Below are positions 26,121 to 33,512 of a DNA stretch of 64,000 nucleotides, piece by piece (within the stretch, counting starts at the first letter, position 1; each line of letters begins with the position of its first letter). This DNA is from Synanceia verrucosa (taxonomy: Eukaryota > Chordata > Actinopteri > Perciformes > Synanceiidae), in NCBI GenBank assembly GCA_029721515.1, contig CM056567.1, positions 23,091,731 to 23,155,730 on the forward strand, given 5' to 3'. The notes below the pieces were generated by a model that was given only the letters and a program-made list of their open reading frames with translations, searched no databases and had not been told where the DNA came from. The position numbers and the translations under genes are program-made.

Positions 26121-27351
26121 GTGTCTCAGGTGGATGAATGACTGATGTGATGACTTCCTGTGGCATTCTGTTCCTCACCTGTGGAATCAGTCTGTGGCTG
26201 CAGGAGCTCCTGTAGCAGTTCAGTATGTGATGGTATGTATGTATGTGATTTAATATTAAAGGTAACATTAAATAAAGACTCTGCGGCTATGATTGGTTGC
26301 TTTTCTTTGATGTGGTGGAAAATTGCAAAACCCATTAAGATCATTAAAAGGAGTCAATTATTTCTCATGTACTATTGTCATGATAAAGTGACACTGACAG
26401 CAAATATGACACAACATATTTTTTTTATAAAAGCCACCAACTGTAGCTTTAAATGGAGCACAGATAACAGCAATAGCTTGAGTAATAGCTTTAAATCCAT
26501 GTGACCTGTGGTGACAGGACTACACAAACAGCCTATTGTTGGCCTCCAGTAGCATGACTGAGACACTCAGTGTTTAAGGACCAAACCAGATGGTTTGCAT
26601 GGTTTAAGTGCTCTTAACATTACCACACAGGAAGCTCATGTGTTTCACATTTTTGGATCAATTCAAAGAAACCTACTGGAAACCCACTGGTTTTCATTTC
26701 TATCAGGTCAGCAATAAAAACACCTTGTTTTATTCATCCATCACAGTAAACATCCTGCTATTATTGCAGACTGATGCAATGATTGTGACATGAAGTACTG
26801 AGTAGTTTACCCATTATTTCTTATTATTGAGATAAACGAATCTCTCAGGTTTTCTTTTATGTGTCATTCACGAGTGAAAGGAGAGCGTACGTTTTAAAGA
26901 AATGCACAACACACAAAGAACGACAGCCCATAACCTAAACAAGCATCTGCTGCTAGCTAGGTTAATGCTGCGTTCACCAACTTTCTACCGCACTGGTTGC
27001 ACTATATAAACGGGCGTTTAGCGGTTAAATGACATATCTGAAAGTCGCATACACCTCCTGCCAGATCAACACAATGACATCAACGCAACTCTTCATAATC
27101 AATGAGTGTGGAGTGAAACTTGACTGGTTCCTGTTGGCTCTAATGTTACCGTCACCAAGCCGAGTCTGGCAGCCAACTTCAGCCGCCGTGACATTCAACC
27201 TAACGGTACTTGTGTCCTGCAGCTCCTATTTTGCCTCATTCAGAAGCTTTGTCTCTTTCCTGCCTTTCATTATACACAGAGTAGAGAGCTTTTTAAAACG
27301 ATTAACTTTAGTATATACTCACAAATTATATCTCTCGTAGGCGGTCGCCAT
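2986..27351 (-). CDS. sacm1l: SACM1L, phosphatidylinositol-3/4-phosphate phosphatase (13 exons, C-terminus outside window)
   Basis: SACM1L (Sac1) removes phosphate from PI4P in ER and Golgi membranes. Coding exons on the minus strand: 27351-27323, 22057-21960, 20429-20355, 20280-20153, 14012-13863, 13556-13497, 13285-13159 (start uncertain), 12944-12859, 10296-10210, 10115-10047, 9952-9873, 3305-3207 and 3124-2986. Phases agree at every join and give 409 codons. The protein opens MATAYERYNLHTTPEKFF; later exons read KKDVPPSAVTRP, GFYFCTDYDLTHTLQRL and RRSCFRAGVRYYVR. The last exon carries the catalytic CMDCLDRTN (C-x5-R), with Cys at residue 385; human Sac1 has it at 389. Exon 8 uses a GC donor (CAG/GCAAGT). 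The 5' part of exon 7 lacks the usual conserved residues. About 175 C-terminal residues, including the membrane anchor, are missing. Teleosts can carry two sacm1l paralogues; I cannot tell which this is. Confidence 0.93.
3569..3584 (+). promoter_or_regulatory. Primer-binding site for initiator Met-tRNA
   Basis: The sequence tggtagcagaggatgg is the complement, as I recall it, of the last 16 bases of vertebrate initiator tRNA-Met including CCA. It follows a CA-ending LTR terminus by one base, as expected. Confidence 0.75.
3593..4517 (+). pseudogene. Copia-type gag-protease remnant
   Basis: A Gag-like reading frame probably began at the ATG at 3593 (MAANYKVPPR) but shifts frame before about 3670; the long open stretch then runs to 4517. 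It contains a CCHC zinc knuckle (CAVCQSTFHWAKDC) near the middle and a protease-like IDTACTRTVCG near the end. This arrangement matches the UBN2/gag-polypeptide part of copia polyproteins. The frame is closed by a stop after the protease motif. Confidence 0.78.
4518..6179 (+). pseudogene. Copia-type integrase remnant
   Basis: The stretch 4715-5041 carries the pre-integrase zinc-binding region (LHKQFGHASADRLQKLIQ, then CDVC). After a frameshift, 5230-5410 reads like an integrase core with FSDNGGKFNSEEF and NGLLERHNQ. The stretch 5474-5845 is the C-terminal part. Positions 5827-6126 hold an imperfect local duplication of a roughly 75-bp segment (gtacaagctcatgttcacag). Several frame breaks make it non-functional. 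Confidence 0.75.
6699..6818 (+). mobile_element. 5'-truncated tRNA-headed SINE copy
   Basis: This is the 3' part of the SINE seen in full at 33513-33821, ending in (atgg)n. It is flanked by the 14-bp direct repeat atgtgtgtttgggg at 6685-6698 and 6819-6832, and sits inside the Tc1-like transposase gene. Confidence 0.88.
7045..7526 (+). mobile_element. L2-type LINE 3' end nested in the Tc1-like element
   Basis: It encodes the tail of a non-LTR reverse transcriptase (NQRSLFSERLLLPKC, with further frames) and ends in a tail of repeated aagtct units after the sequence tcgataaag. It interrupts the transposase where uninterrupted relatives are continuous. A short repeat tgctgg on both sides is a possible target duplication. 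Confidence 0.8.
8393..8436 (+). mobile_element. Very short SINE 3' end with target duplication
   Basis: Only 44 bp of the SINE tail (cgaccctatgaggataagcgg, ending ggatgg) is present. The 12-bp repeat ataagtgtatgt flanks it at 8381-8392 and 8437-8448. It lies inside the right inverted repeat of the Tc1-like element. Confidence 0.85.
8470..9479 (+). pseudogene. Copia-type reverse transcriptase remnant
   Basis: In shifting frames it reads like a Ty1/copia RT: HSRDIKSAFLQG, then CHVDDFLWTG (the YVDD-box region), then an RNase H linker region (QILWVAKQTRPDVMFD). Several in-frame stops are present. After about 9479 the similarity ends, without a second LTR. Confidence 0.8.
9480..9872. other. Intronic sequence with a possible small repeat
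   Basis: The first 110 bp are rich in ggtacc-type palindromes (aagtacctagtacaggtacc), as at the ends of some small DNA elements. I recognise nothing else before SACM1L exon 11. Confidence 0.35.
11088..11153. repeat. (TA)n microsatellite
   Basis: An AT dinucleotide run directly abuts the left end of the deleted Tc1 copy, so the TA target was within the repeat. Confidence 0.9.
11154..12558 (-). mobile_element. Tc1 transposon, internally deleted copy
   Basis: The ends (cagtcatggaaaaaatta and its inverse) and TA duplications match the intact copy at 23151-24758. This copy is about 200 bp shorter: after ttggattcatc at about 12020 it jumps to ggaggtctgacgacg. One T is also lost in a T run near 12145, which shifts the transposase frame. 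Remaining frames are 12277-12023 (N-terminal, shifted) and 11841-11452 (C-terminal, including the final catalytic Asp and Glu). Outside the deletion I saw only scattered substitutions between copies. Confidence 0.95.
12559..12836. repeat. TA-rich microsatellite tract
   Basis: Roughly 280 bp of tatata/cacata alternation, ending in a pure (TA)n and then (TG)n. Long open frames across it (for example tyrosine-isoleucine repeats) are artefacts. It abuts SACM1L exon 8, whose coding part ends at 12859. Confidence 0.9.
13159..13285 (-). CDS. sacm1l: SACM1L exon 7 with an abnormal 5' end
   Basis: The exon body reads IVMKPCRVNGKIFEWILIS then RRSCFRAGVRYYVRG and is well conserved. The expected start of the exon in this family (VHRF..P..HGF) is not there; the in-frame sequence is SFLDPPDPV, three residues shorter. 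The only phase-compatible acceptor (ataag/tct) lacks a pyrimidine tract. The downstream length agrees with a 3-residue net loss. Confidence 0.65.
14310..17132 (+). mobile_element. LINE (Jockey/CR1/L2 superfamily), 5'-truncated
   Basis: A reverse transcriptase frame at 14412-16133 is followed by about 1 kb of 3' UTR ending at gggctatacaaataaagt and a (ttgac)n tail. The left edge near 14310 is approximate. It lies in SACM1L intron 4, antisense to the gene. Confidence 0.85.
14412..16133 (+). pseudogene. LINE reverse transcriptase with in-frame loss after RT motif A
   Basis: The 573-residue frame carries non-LTR RT blocks: PISTLPFLSKILEK, FQSGFRKYHSTETALV, GVPQGSVLGPILFTLY and the catalytic box HCYADDTQLYLS, then a C-terminal region ending SVREADTIPLFKSRLKTFLF. 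Between SVLVLLDLS and DRLEHLTGIRG about a dozen residues are missing, where relatives continue with AAFDT and a helix. The frame stays open but the RT fold should be broken. No endonuclease domain remains. Confidence 0.82.
17133..18370. other. Intronic sequence, nothing recognised
   Basis: I see no exon, RNA gene or clear element ends in this part of SACM1L intron 4. Confidence 0.4.
18371..19725 (+). mobile_element. L2-type LINE fragment with internal tandem duplication
   Basis: Shifting frames give L2 RT pieces: SHLVTWITDYLRRRSQY, LALYTSDFKYNFESC and EYRSLVEDFVFWC, then further C-terminal sequence to about 19600. A segment of about 220 bp is present twice in a row (from 18505 and from 18731). 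The duplication and many stops show it is a relic. Confidence 0.82.
19735..20060. repeat. Unclassified interspersed repeat
   Basis: The stretch around tgacctcaatcggcctgatg to ccaccactaggggtcac has the look of a small non-autonomous element, but I could not define its ends. Confidence 0.3.
20700..21935. repeat. Intronic repeats including a hAT-like remnant
   Basis: From about 21270 to 21900 the sequence matches, in opposite orientation, the segment at 45400-45770 (shared blocks: gacaatgagttagc, aacaccaccacatt-type ends, agtttattctgaaggac). It ends in gtttgacacccctg, a terminus typical of some hAT elements. The rest of this stretch was not recognised. Confidence 0.5.
22290..23110. repeat. AT-rich repeat of (ttcaacaac)-type units and a non-autonomous element
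   Basis: The stretch 22300-22500 is built of irregular ttcaac/acaactt units. 22740-23110 looks like a separate dispersed element with short gene-like phrases but no open frame. Neither has been classified. Confidence 0.4.
23151..24758 (-). mobile_element. Complete Tc1 transposon (1608 bp)
   Basis: The element begins cagtcatggaaaaaatta and ends in the exact inverse. The inverted match extends for roughly 50 bp. TA dinucleotides flank it at 23149-23150 and 24759-24760. It contains one uninterrupted transposase frame. It lies in SACM1L intron 1, 12 kb from and in the same orientation as the deleted copy. Confidence 0.96.
23449..24477 (-). CDS. Tc1 transposase, apparently intact (342 aa)
   Basis: This enzyme cuts and pastes the element at TA sites. 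The N-terminus (about residues 1-110) carries the paired-type helix-turn-helix regions (MPKTKELCEATKAAILALLE, then KLKISKTAVHYN) with a GRGRKR hook. The DD34E catalytic triad is complete: Asp154 in LFSDESNF, Asp246 in WIFQQDNAPCH and Glu281 in SPDLNPIENLW, with 34 residues between the last two. GGGSVMIWGCFS is the usual glycine box. The length of 342 aa is normal for the family. No stop or frameshift is seen, so it could be active or very recently so. Confidence 0.95.
   Translation of the reverse strand: MPKTKELCEATKAAILALLEIGMSERQVAIKLKISKTAVHYNKKKQAEHGTTKLLPGRGRKRLSTPRDDRALIRSCVRNRRQTSRDLKNEWALSRNVTCSARTVRNRLVEAGLKSHRARKKPFINERQRKARLLFARDHKDWTVDDWAKVLFSDESNFELMPTPANLLVRRKPGEAYNPDCLAPTVKHGGGSVMIWGCFSLSGTGQMQLCEGRMNQVKYRTTLENSLLPSAGKLFPASNDWIFQQDNAPCHTARSVKVWMENHNIRTMPWPAQSPDLNPIENLWKIIKLKMENHKPKNKENLFEFVQQEWAAVTAEQCQKLVESMPRRMAAVIKNNGYAIKY
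24765..25136 (+). mobile_element. LINE 3' end fragment
   Basis: It reads YGFLVWFSSCTKAEQRALQR and VVDKADSITG, the C-terminal part of a non-LTR RT, followed by a 3' UTR ending gacaataaagtattgattgac. It is immediately right of the complete Tc1 copy. Confidence 0.75.
25137..25297. mobile_element. Solo inverted-repeat remnant of the long-ITR Tc1-like family
   Basis: About 160 bp match the right inverted repeat of the element at 6180-8467, from aaacttcatgaatgttttt to accacgactgta. The rest of that element is absent. Confidence 0.85.
25374..25415. repeat. (CT)n(CA)n microsatellite
   Basis: Short runs of ct then cacacgca repeats. Confidence 0.9.
25432..25715. repeat. 35-bp AT-rich tandem repeat
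   Basis: About eight imperfect copies of a unit containing caacattcaacttttaaatt and ctaaaatttt. Copies drift in length toward the right end. Confidence 0.85.
26056..26120. repeat. (TG)n(AG)n microsatellite
   Basis: A run of tgtgtg followed by agagag. Confidence 0.92.
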
Positions 27352-28039
27352 CTTCGCTCCGTCTACCAGACCTCAGTGACGACAGCAGCAGTGAGGGTGG
27401 GTTCTGAGTGGGTTGCCAGATACAAGTTTTAGAAACCCATAGAGGACGTCAAGTGTACTTTTCAATCACTCAAACAAGCTCGGTACTTGTTAACGTTTGT
27501 ATGTAGTATCATCATTTAAATAATGGCATTTAGGTCATTTAGTTATTTTTTACGCTGTTAAAAGTCAAATACCTGATTCAGAGTTATGGTTGAGTGCCCA
27601 TCATGTCTGTAAAAGTCCACAAGACACTGTTCAAACTTCCTACTGATGTATTTCTCACTGCTTTGTCTATCACATTATTCACTGATAGTCAAAAATAGAG
27701 AGCTCGAGTTTAGTTAGTATCATAGCTATTTCTGTTTCGATCCTTAAGTTCTGTTCACATTAACATGTCCTAAATACGATAAAAATTCAGTTCGATGAAA
27801 ATCTTAAGAATTCAAATTAATAATTTCCTAAGTACCCTAAAATAAAAATTATTCTTTAGTAATTATAAATTAGTGTCTGCTGTGTACTGGATATGTGTTT
27901 TTGTTTTTCTTCCTTTTATCGAAATTTGCATTTGCATAAATATAATTTGCGTCCGCAGGCATAATTCAGGACACCAAAAGAGCACACTGGTGCAGCGGAG
28001 GACCAGGGTATATAAAGCAGAGCCGGACGGAAGCTCATT
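27352..28039. promoter_or_regulatory. Divergent promoter region of SACM1L and the snoRNA host gene
   Basis: About 690 bp separate the SACM1L start codon (27351, minus) from the TOP start site at 28040 (plus). The host-gene side has TATATAAAG at 28009-28017, about 31 bp before the pyrimidine start tract. I recognise no clear TATA box on the SACM1L side. Confidence 0.65.
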
Positions 28040-28964
28040 CTCTTCCTGCTCGGCTCACATGGTAGGAGCTCATGAGTAAGCAAAGGTTAAAGACATTTAG
28101 TGCCAAGAGCGGGGCAAAATGTAACCCTGTGGGAGCTCTGCCGAACGGCTAAAGCTCATATAATACGTAATGTTTCTGACGATATAAGCATGAGGCAGGA
28201 GAGAAGGAAAGAAACGTGACATAGGCCTGGTTGTTCTCGGTACATAATGGGCCGCGAGTCGAGAAACGTGCAGAAGACCGCGTGTCTAAAGAACTCCTGG
28301 AAGAGCGAGAAGTTTGGAGATGGATGAACAAAGTGAGTGTTCCTATGTGGATATACTTCAACTTTGGTAGCTGCAGTATTCAGAACATTAGTTTTTCATT
28401 GGCTACATATTGATTGGAAAAGGTTACTGTAGTAGCCACGTTCCATTTGTCAGAAATGTGGCTTATATTTTGAAATGACACTGCAGTGTAATGTCTACCA
28501 TATCATGTCACATCGTTGTAATACGTATTCAAAAAAACTTGATAAATATCAAAGTAAGGTTTCGATACAGTACTCCTCCCAATAATCCTAATTAAAGCAG
28601 TCTGGCTTGTGTTTGCAGGCTTGGAGCGCCCTCCACGGGGCTTCAGCCAACATATGTGATAAACAGACAATGAATACAAACACTTAAAACAACCTTCTAA
28701 ATCTGACTCTTTTATTGTCCTTTAAACTGTGCCTGGTAGATTCCAAATTGTTGCAATGCTGTTGAGCTTGAGACTACATGCATTTAGAGTATTTGTTTCA
28801 TGCTTATTCTGATTGGTGCAGGTGTATAAGAAAGGGCACACTAACACTGACTGGACTGATGGGAATTATCTGCCCCATTGTTTTTGAGGATAGGATTAAA
28901 GATGGATGCAGGTACAGCCCCGACCTGATGGTGAGTATCATGATGGGCTGCCATAAAAACAGTA

Positions 28965-29053
28965 AAGTATTACGCTACTATGATGATTCACTAGACTAGA
29001 GTCTCTGAATATACCATGAAGCTCTTTCACAGTGCACTGATAATGCATGTTAC
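28965..29053 (+). ncRNA. snord52: Box C/D snoRNA, SNORD52-like (copy 1)
   Basis: C box ATGATGA at 28980-28986, D' box CTGA after gactagagtct, C' box ATGAA, D box CTGA at 29037-29040. Ends can pair (gtatta with taatgc). The D' guide pairs with the 28S rRNA stretch GACUCUAGUCU, and the fifth base from D' falls on a U, which fits SNORD52 as guide of a 2'-O-methyl U. It lies in an intron of the TOP host gene. Confidence 0.87.
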
Positions 29054-29186
29054 TTATTCTCAACGCAGCAAGCAAACGATTGAGCAGCTTGTAACTGCTG
29101 TCTCTGTCCTCCCCAGGTGTTTCAGTGAGCAGATAAGGACTCTTCTCTAGGTAGGTGTGGTATCTAAAAGCCTCTGTTTTGATATG

Positions 29187-29263
29187 TATGTGGAATGATG
29201 ATTTCATAGACTAGAGTCTCTGAAAAAAAGCATGAAGTTGTTTCACAGTGCACTGACCACATA
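29187..29263 (+). ncRNA. snord52: Box C/D snoRNA, SNORD52-like (copy 2)
   Basis: C box ATGATGA at 29195-29201, D' CTGA after gactagagtct, C' ATGAA, D CTGA at 29253-29256. The closing stem is perfect: tatgtgg (29187-29193) with ccacata (29257-29263). Both guide regions are the same as in copy 1 (gactagagtct and tttcacagtgca), so the two are paralogues in consecutive introns. Confidence 0.9.
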
Positions 29264-29706
29264 ACCACACAACTGTATGGTATGTTTTAACCCTGTTTAC
29301 TGCAAATATACAACTTATGACTGCTAAAAACTTGCCCATACAGTATTCCTGCTGTCACCTTTGTAGAATGAAGATAAATTTTGAGTCATTTGGAAAAAAT
29401 GTAATTGCAGTAAAGGGGGCTAACTGATCCAAACAGGTGTGGTCCTTGAGGTGGTTCCTGTTCTGTCAAGTGGTGGTCTTGATGATGTAAATTTGTCTTG
29501 TAGCTCATCCATGCACTGACAAGAAGTCAGTGTGACCAATGGTGCCAACACCTGAAAAGCTGAGCCCCGTAAGGATGAAGTTGATTTTCAGGTAATGTGG
29601 CTTCACGTGTTATCAGGCCGTACTGGCCTGTCTAGAGAAGGTCATATTGATGACAAGAGAAATCCTATATTGTATAGCACTTTAAGACTAACCCAATAGG
29701 TTTTTG

Positions 29707-29789
29707 TCTGAGCTTGGTCAATGATGATGCATTAATTTGGTTCAACTGATCTTAAGTGAAGTCGACTCGCAGCGCACTGAGGTGCTCAG
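29707..29789 (+). ncRNA. snord48: Box C/D snoRNA, SNORD48-like
   Basis: C box ATGATGA at 29721-29727, D' CTGA at about 29745, C' GTGAAG, D CTGA at 29777-29780. The closing stem ctgagc / gctcag is perfect. The guide just before D, cgcagcgca, nearly equals the cgcagcgct of human U48 as I recall it. It sits in the third snoRNA intron of the host gene. Confidence 0.87.
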
Positions 29790-30131
29790 ACTGGAGCTTC
29801 TGCTGTAGGATGTCTGGAAGCCAAACTCCTGTCACAGACCTTCATATCTTTTCAGGTATGACTGTAGACGTGCATGCTGGACGACTCATCCACAATGACT
29901 GGATCAGGTTGGTGTTAAAATTCTATGCAGAATTTAAGACTGATTTAAGCCTCAAGCTGGAAGTTGAGTGATAACCCCAAAATGTGTTATCTTCACAGCT
30001 GCTGCAAATTGCAATGGCTACCACCATCCAAGATGATCTGGGAAATGAAGCATTCCTGTCAGTCATAAAGCTGCCGCTCCTGTTCTCATTGGGAAGCTTT
30101 TACCCTTGAATAAATTTCATTTAACTTCTGG

Positions 30132-30600
30132 CGATAAACACTTGACTCTGGCTTCTTTTTTCTCTCCCTCCCCTTTAAGTTGGCAAGTTGTACACTTTTT
30201 GTACTAAACAGTTATCTGACAGCTGAAATGGCATGCCGGCTTGTATTTAACCTTTTAATACAACATGAATAAATGATGGTGTTACGTAAGCTATTAACCA
30301 TGTCATGTATGTTTTCGTTTTGTAAAAACGAGTGCATGTTTTGTTGTGGTCTTGGTCATTGTAAATGCTGTCATGCAGACTATCCAGACTTGTAAGGAAG
30401 CCTGTTTAACTCCTCTCTAGTGGCTAGCTATTAACTGCTATACGTGGGATGTTATTTCAGGGTTTGAGACCGCACCCATAACGAATAAAAATGGTACCAC
30501 ACAAGGGCTTATATTAGCTAAAACTACGGACATAGTGTAGTTCCACACTCTGTATGAGTAGGTTCCTGAAGCTTTAACTGAAGCACTAGGGTTTTATTTT
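30132..30600. other. Intergenic, nothing recognised
   Basis: Sequence between the poly(A) signal of the snoRNA host gene and the probable promoter of the C6orf47-like gene. Confidence 0.4.
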
Positions 30601-31626
30601 GAAGGTTAAAACCGGTAGTCCGTCTCCTTTGTCCTCGTCGCAGCAGCTAGTTCGGTGAGACTGCTAACGGCTCTGCGGACCTGCAATCAAACCTTCTGCT
30701 GGTTCCTTTCTGTTTAATGTTAGCAGTAAGGTTACCTACCATTAATTAGCTGTGATTAGAAGCTGACTTTATCCAAACGCAGAAGAGAAACACCCGTCTA
30801 TTTCCAATGGTATCCAGAAGTTGAGTAACTTTGGTCCGTGTCGACTTATCTGATGCTAATTGGGAAGCTAACCTACGTTCTCACAAAGTGAAGCTAACGC
30901 TGCCGAAGGTGAGCATTGATCTAGTATCATCAGCTACCGCACTTTAGATACTGAAAACATGAAAAATGTCCACCCAGAATGTGTTAGTAACCGGTAAACC
31001 AGCGGACTTAAGTGTCGCTTTGTGGTCACCTGCAGAAAAGTACGAGGACCTGAGTAACATGAACGTTGGCTAGCTGTCCTTGTTGACGTGGAATAGGAAA
31101 GAGGGTTTAGTTTTGCTTCAACCAACTGCAACTGTCTCTCATGTCTTGGTGTTTTATTTGCAGATATGAAGAACGAAGCAATGTTTTTCTGAAGACTAAA
31201 AAGATGGACAAGTTTGTCAACTTCAGGTGGTTGTAAAGCTGGAGCCCTGCTCAGCTCTGTCTAGCTGGTGCTAACATTTAGCACATCTGCCACTCCAAGG
31301 CTGTAAGGATAAATCAGAGACATGTTGACGAGACGCCTGACATGTTAATGTTGCCATTTCTTTCAGAGCTGTGGAAGTAATGTAAGGGCTTAGCCCTGGT
31401 TCCTGTTGAGCTGCTCAAACACACCCACAGGTGTGTCTATGGCCTGAGGACGTCACTTTGCGAGGACCTTGATTCTTCCAACAAGTCTTACAACTTCTCA
31501 GCTCAACTGGCAGAACGCACATGCTTTTCCAGTTAGCTCACAGAGCTGCCTAGCTACAGTAACTTCAGTGAGAGGAGAACTGAGTTTCTGTGAGTTTAAA
31601 TCAGTTCAAACTAGCTCTGAGAAAGC
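30600..31626 (+). promoter_or_regulatory. Promoter and spliced 5' UTR of the C6orf47-like gene
   Basis: Likely UTR exons end at 30908 (gccgaag/gtgagc), span 31164-31226 (cag/atatg ... ttcag/gtgg) and resume at 31367 (tttcag/agc). The middle exon holds two short upstream frames: one of 8 codons from 31165, and one that starts ATGGACAAG and closes after the splice at about codon 13. Both could damp translation of the main frame. Confidence 0.5.
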
Positions 31627-32511
31627 ATGACAGCTGTGGTGGGCCGAGCATGGGGCTGGGTGCGCTCCTGGGGCAGCAATGCTGTGTCAGACACCACCTC
31701 AGTGGTGACACCCAAGGGCCAGGAGCATGGCCGCAGAGGGTGGACCTCTTGGATCTGGGGAGGCTGGAGACCTCTAAGTGACCAAAGTAGTCCAGTTGAG
31801 GAGTATTTTGAGGCGCAGGAGAAGCTTCAGCCCATGGAAATTGAAGTCCTCGGTGCAGGGAAACAGGATACAGGCACAAATTCTGAGCAAGTTTCTAGGT
31901 GGTGGAATAATTATCTCCCAACTTCCTACTTTATATGGCCAAGAAAAACAGGAACAAGTGGACTAAGGCAAAGGAAAAGCAGTAATCGGGACCGTGATGT
32001 TGATGGGGATTTTTCTGATTATGGAACGCCTCCTCCGTCTCCAACGCCTCCTTCTTCTCAGCTGACATCTCCTTTCCGACTCTTTGTGCACAGCTGGAAG
32101 GTGGAAATCCAACCAGAGCACTACGAGATATGTTTCAACTTTCTCCGCCACTTGTTTGACCTGTTTGTTGTTGGATTCCTGTGGACTGTATCCCCCCCTA
32201 CCAAGCTGATCCTGGAGGTGTTGGGGGTCCAGGGAGTACTGAGGCTGTGGTTCCATGGCATGGCCATGTTTTTTGTTGCCACAGTGGGAATGGCAGGATT
32301 ACTCTGGTTGATCCAGGAGTATCTGCCTCAGTTTGCTTTGATCTATGGCATCATCCAGGCGTTGGTGATCTCTGTCAGTGTTCGACAGAGTGTGATGCTC
32401 AGCGACGAGGAAGAAAAAGAAGAGAAGGGCAAGGAGACCAAAGAAATGAAAGACACCAAGGAACTCAAAGAAAAGCTTGTGTCCGTTAAGGACAAGGTGA
32501 AGACAAGTTAA
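31627..32511 (+). CDS. c6orf47: C6orf47 homologue, membrane protein of unknown function
   Basis: The 294-residue frame is in one exon. A stop (TGA at 31618-31620) lies in frame just upstream, so the ATG is the start. Residues about 1-150 are hydrophilic with low-complexity proline-serine runs (TPPPSPTPPSSQ). Residues about 165-255 hold two to three membrane segments. The block LEVLGVQGVLRLWFHG and the block YGIIQALVISVSVRQ resemble human C6orf47 (LGLRGPLGLWLHG ... FGLLQALVLAVSLRE). The last 35 residues are a lysine/glutamate-rich probable helix. Human C6orf47 is also 294 residues long and lies in MHC class III; its function is not established. The gene follows the snoRNA host gene in the same direction. 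Confidence 0.85.
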   Translation: MTAVVGRAWGWVRSWGSNAVSDTTSVVTPKGQEHGRRGWTSWIWGGWRPLSDQSSPVEEYFEAQEKLQPMEIEVLGAGKQDTGTNSEQVSRWWNNYLPTSYFIWPRKTGTSGLRQRKSSNRDRDVDGDFSDYGTPPPSPTPPSSQLTSPFRLFVHSWKVEIQPEHYEICFNFLRHLFDLFVVGFLWTVSPPTKLILEVLGVQGVLRLWFHGMAMFFVATVGMAGLLWLIQEYLPQFALIYGIIQALVISVSVRQSVMLSDEEEKEEKGKETKEMKDTKELKEKLVSVKDKVKTS

Positions 32512-33498
32512 CTCCAAGGTACGCCTCTTCATTTACTTGATGGGATGTCTGAGTCCCAGTTTTTTCCCCTCTGACAATTTGCTGTAGTGTTTGTTTTTAG
32601 TTAAACTGCACTTAAATATAAAGCTCAAAATCCACCACAAAACACTATGAAATACAGCTGGACAGGGCAGTAGCATCGGGATGTCTCGATCCCATATTGA
32701 TATCGGTCTGATATCAGCAGAAAAATTAGTATTGGATTATATCGTCCTCCATTGAAAATCTCGGATGTCATTACTGTGATAGCATCAGTCCATTCCAGGC
32801 TCCAGTCCAGCTCTTCTATCCAGCAGCAGAGTCCAGTGATCACAACAGCTGTGCTAAGGTGCTAACAAAGTAGAAGGAGGAGTAGTGACCAGCTACCGTA
32901 ATAACTTTTGTTTTAATCAACATGCATCATCAGTCATATAATGCTGAAATTGGTAACATATTTGGGGACAGCTTTAACTGGGGGCTTGTCATCCAAAACA
33001 GGGACTGTCCCCCTTCTGGTCACCTTAATTTGAAGCAGCATCACAAAAAAACAACATGAGGATTTTCAGGGTCTTTTCATTTATTTTTTATTTATTCTAT
33101 TCAGTTGTAGAATATTGCTTATGTTTAAGTTAAACTAGTGGTTATGTTTTCTTTTTTATTGGATTTATTGAACTTATTTTTCAGGGTCTTCTAATATACA
33201 TAAACTAGTTTTTGAAATATCCACCACAACTAATCCTAATTCCTAATTTCATTGTATGCACTGTCATATAATGACAATAAAGGCTTTTGATTTGAACTAT
33301 TAAAGCAAAACAAAGGAACAATATGAATTAGCCTACATTATTACTGTTATTAAGTATTATTGTATGTCTTACTGAATAAAGCACACAGTTCTTTCAGTAG
33401 CAGTTCAACAGTTCCACCAGGACCAACTAGACTTTGACATTCAGTGATAATTCAGGAATAGATTTGCAGGACTTTACAGTGAAGTCAGTGGTTTGTTG
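32512..33498. other. 3' UTR and flank with small repeat remnants
   Basis: 32670-32760 holds a gatatcggtctgatatcag stretch like the interior of hAT elements. 33240-33295 ends gacaataaaggcttttgatttg, like a LINE 3' tail. No further gene is seen. Confidence 0.4.
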
Positions 33499-33512
33499 TG
33501 TTTTATATTATT

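Larger units (their letters stand above)
28040..30131 (+). ncRNA. snhg32: 5'TOP snoRNA host gene, SNHG32 (C6orf48)-like
   Basis: A TATA box is followed 31 bp later by a TOP start (ctcttcctgct), the signature of ribosomal-protein and snoRNA-host genes. Proposed exons: 28040-28061 (donor ATG/GTAGGA), 28822-28930 (donor GTGAGT), 29117-29150, 29504-29591, 29856-29907 and 29999 to about 30131, with AATAAA at 30109. An extra or alternative exon may end at 28330 (aaa/gtgagt). The exons lack a long frame. Introns 28931-29116, 29151-29503 and 29592-29855 each hold one box C/D snoRNA. Two resemble SNORD52 and one SNORD48; in human these two share the host SNHG32 in the MHC class III region. The link to C6orf47 next door supports this. 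Exon borders are inferred from splice signals only. Confidence 0.82.

Noticed and set aside
28778..28999. A 73-residue coding frame in the snoRNA host gene
   Set aside because: It crosses an acceptor and a donor and runs into the snoRNA; no recognised domain.
31601..32256. Minus-strand frames of 92 and 97 residues
   Set aside because: They are antisense shadows of the C6orf47-like coding exon.
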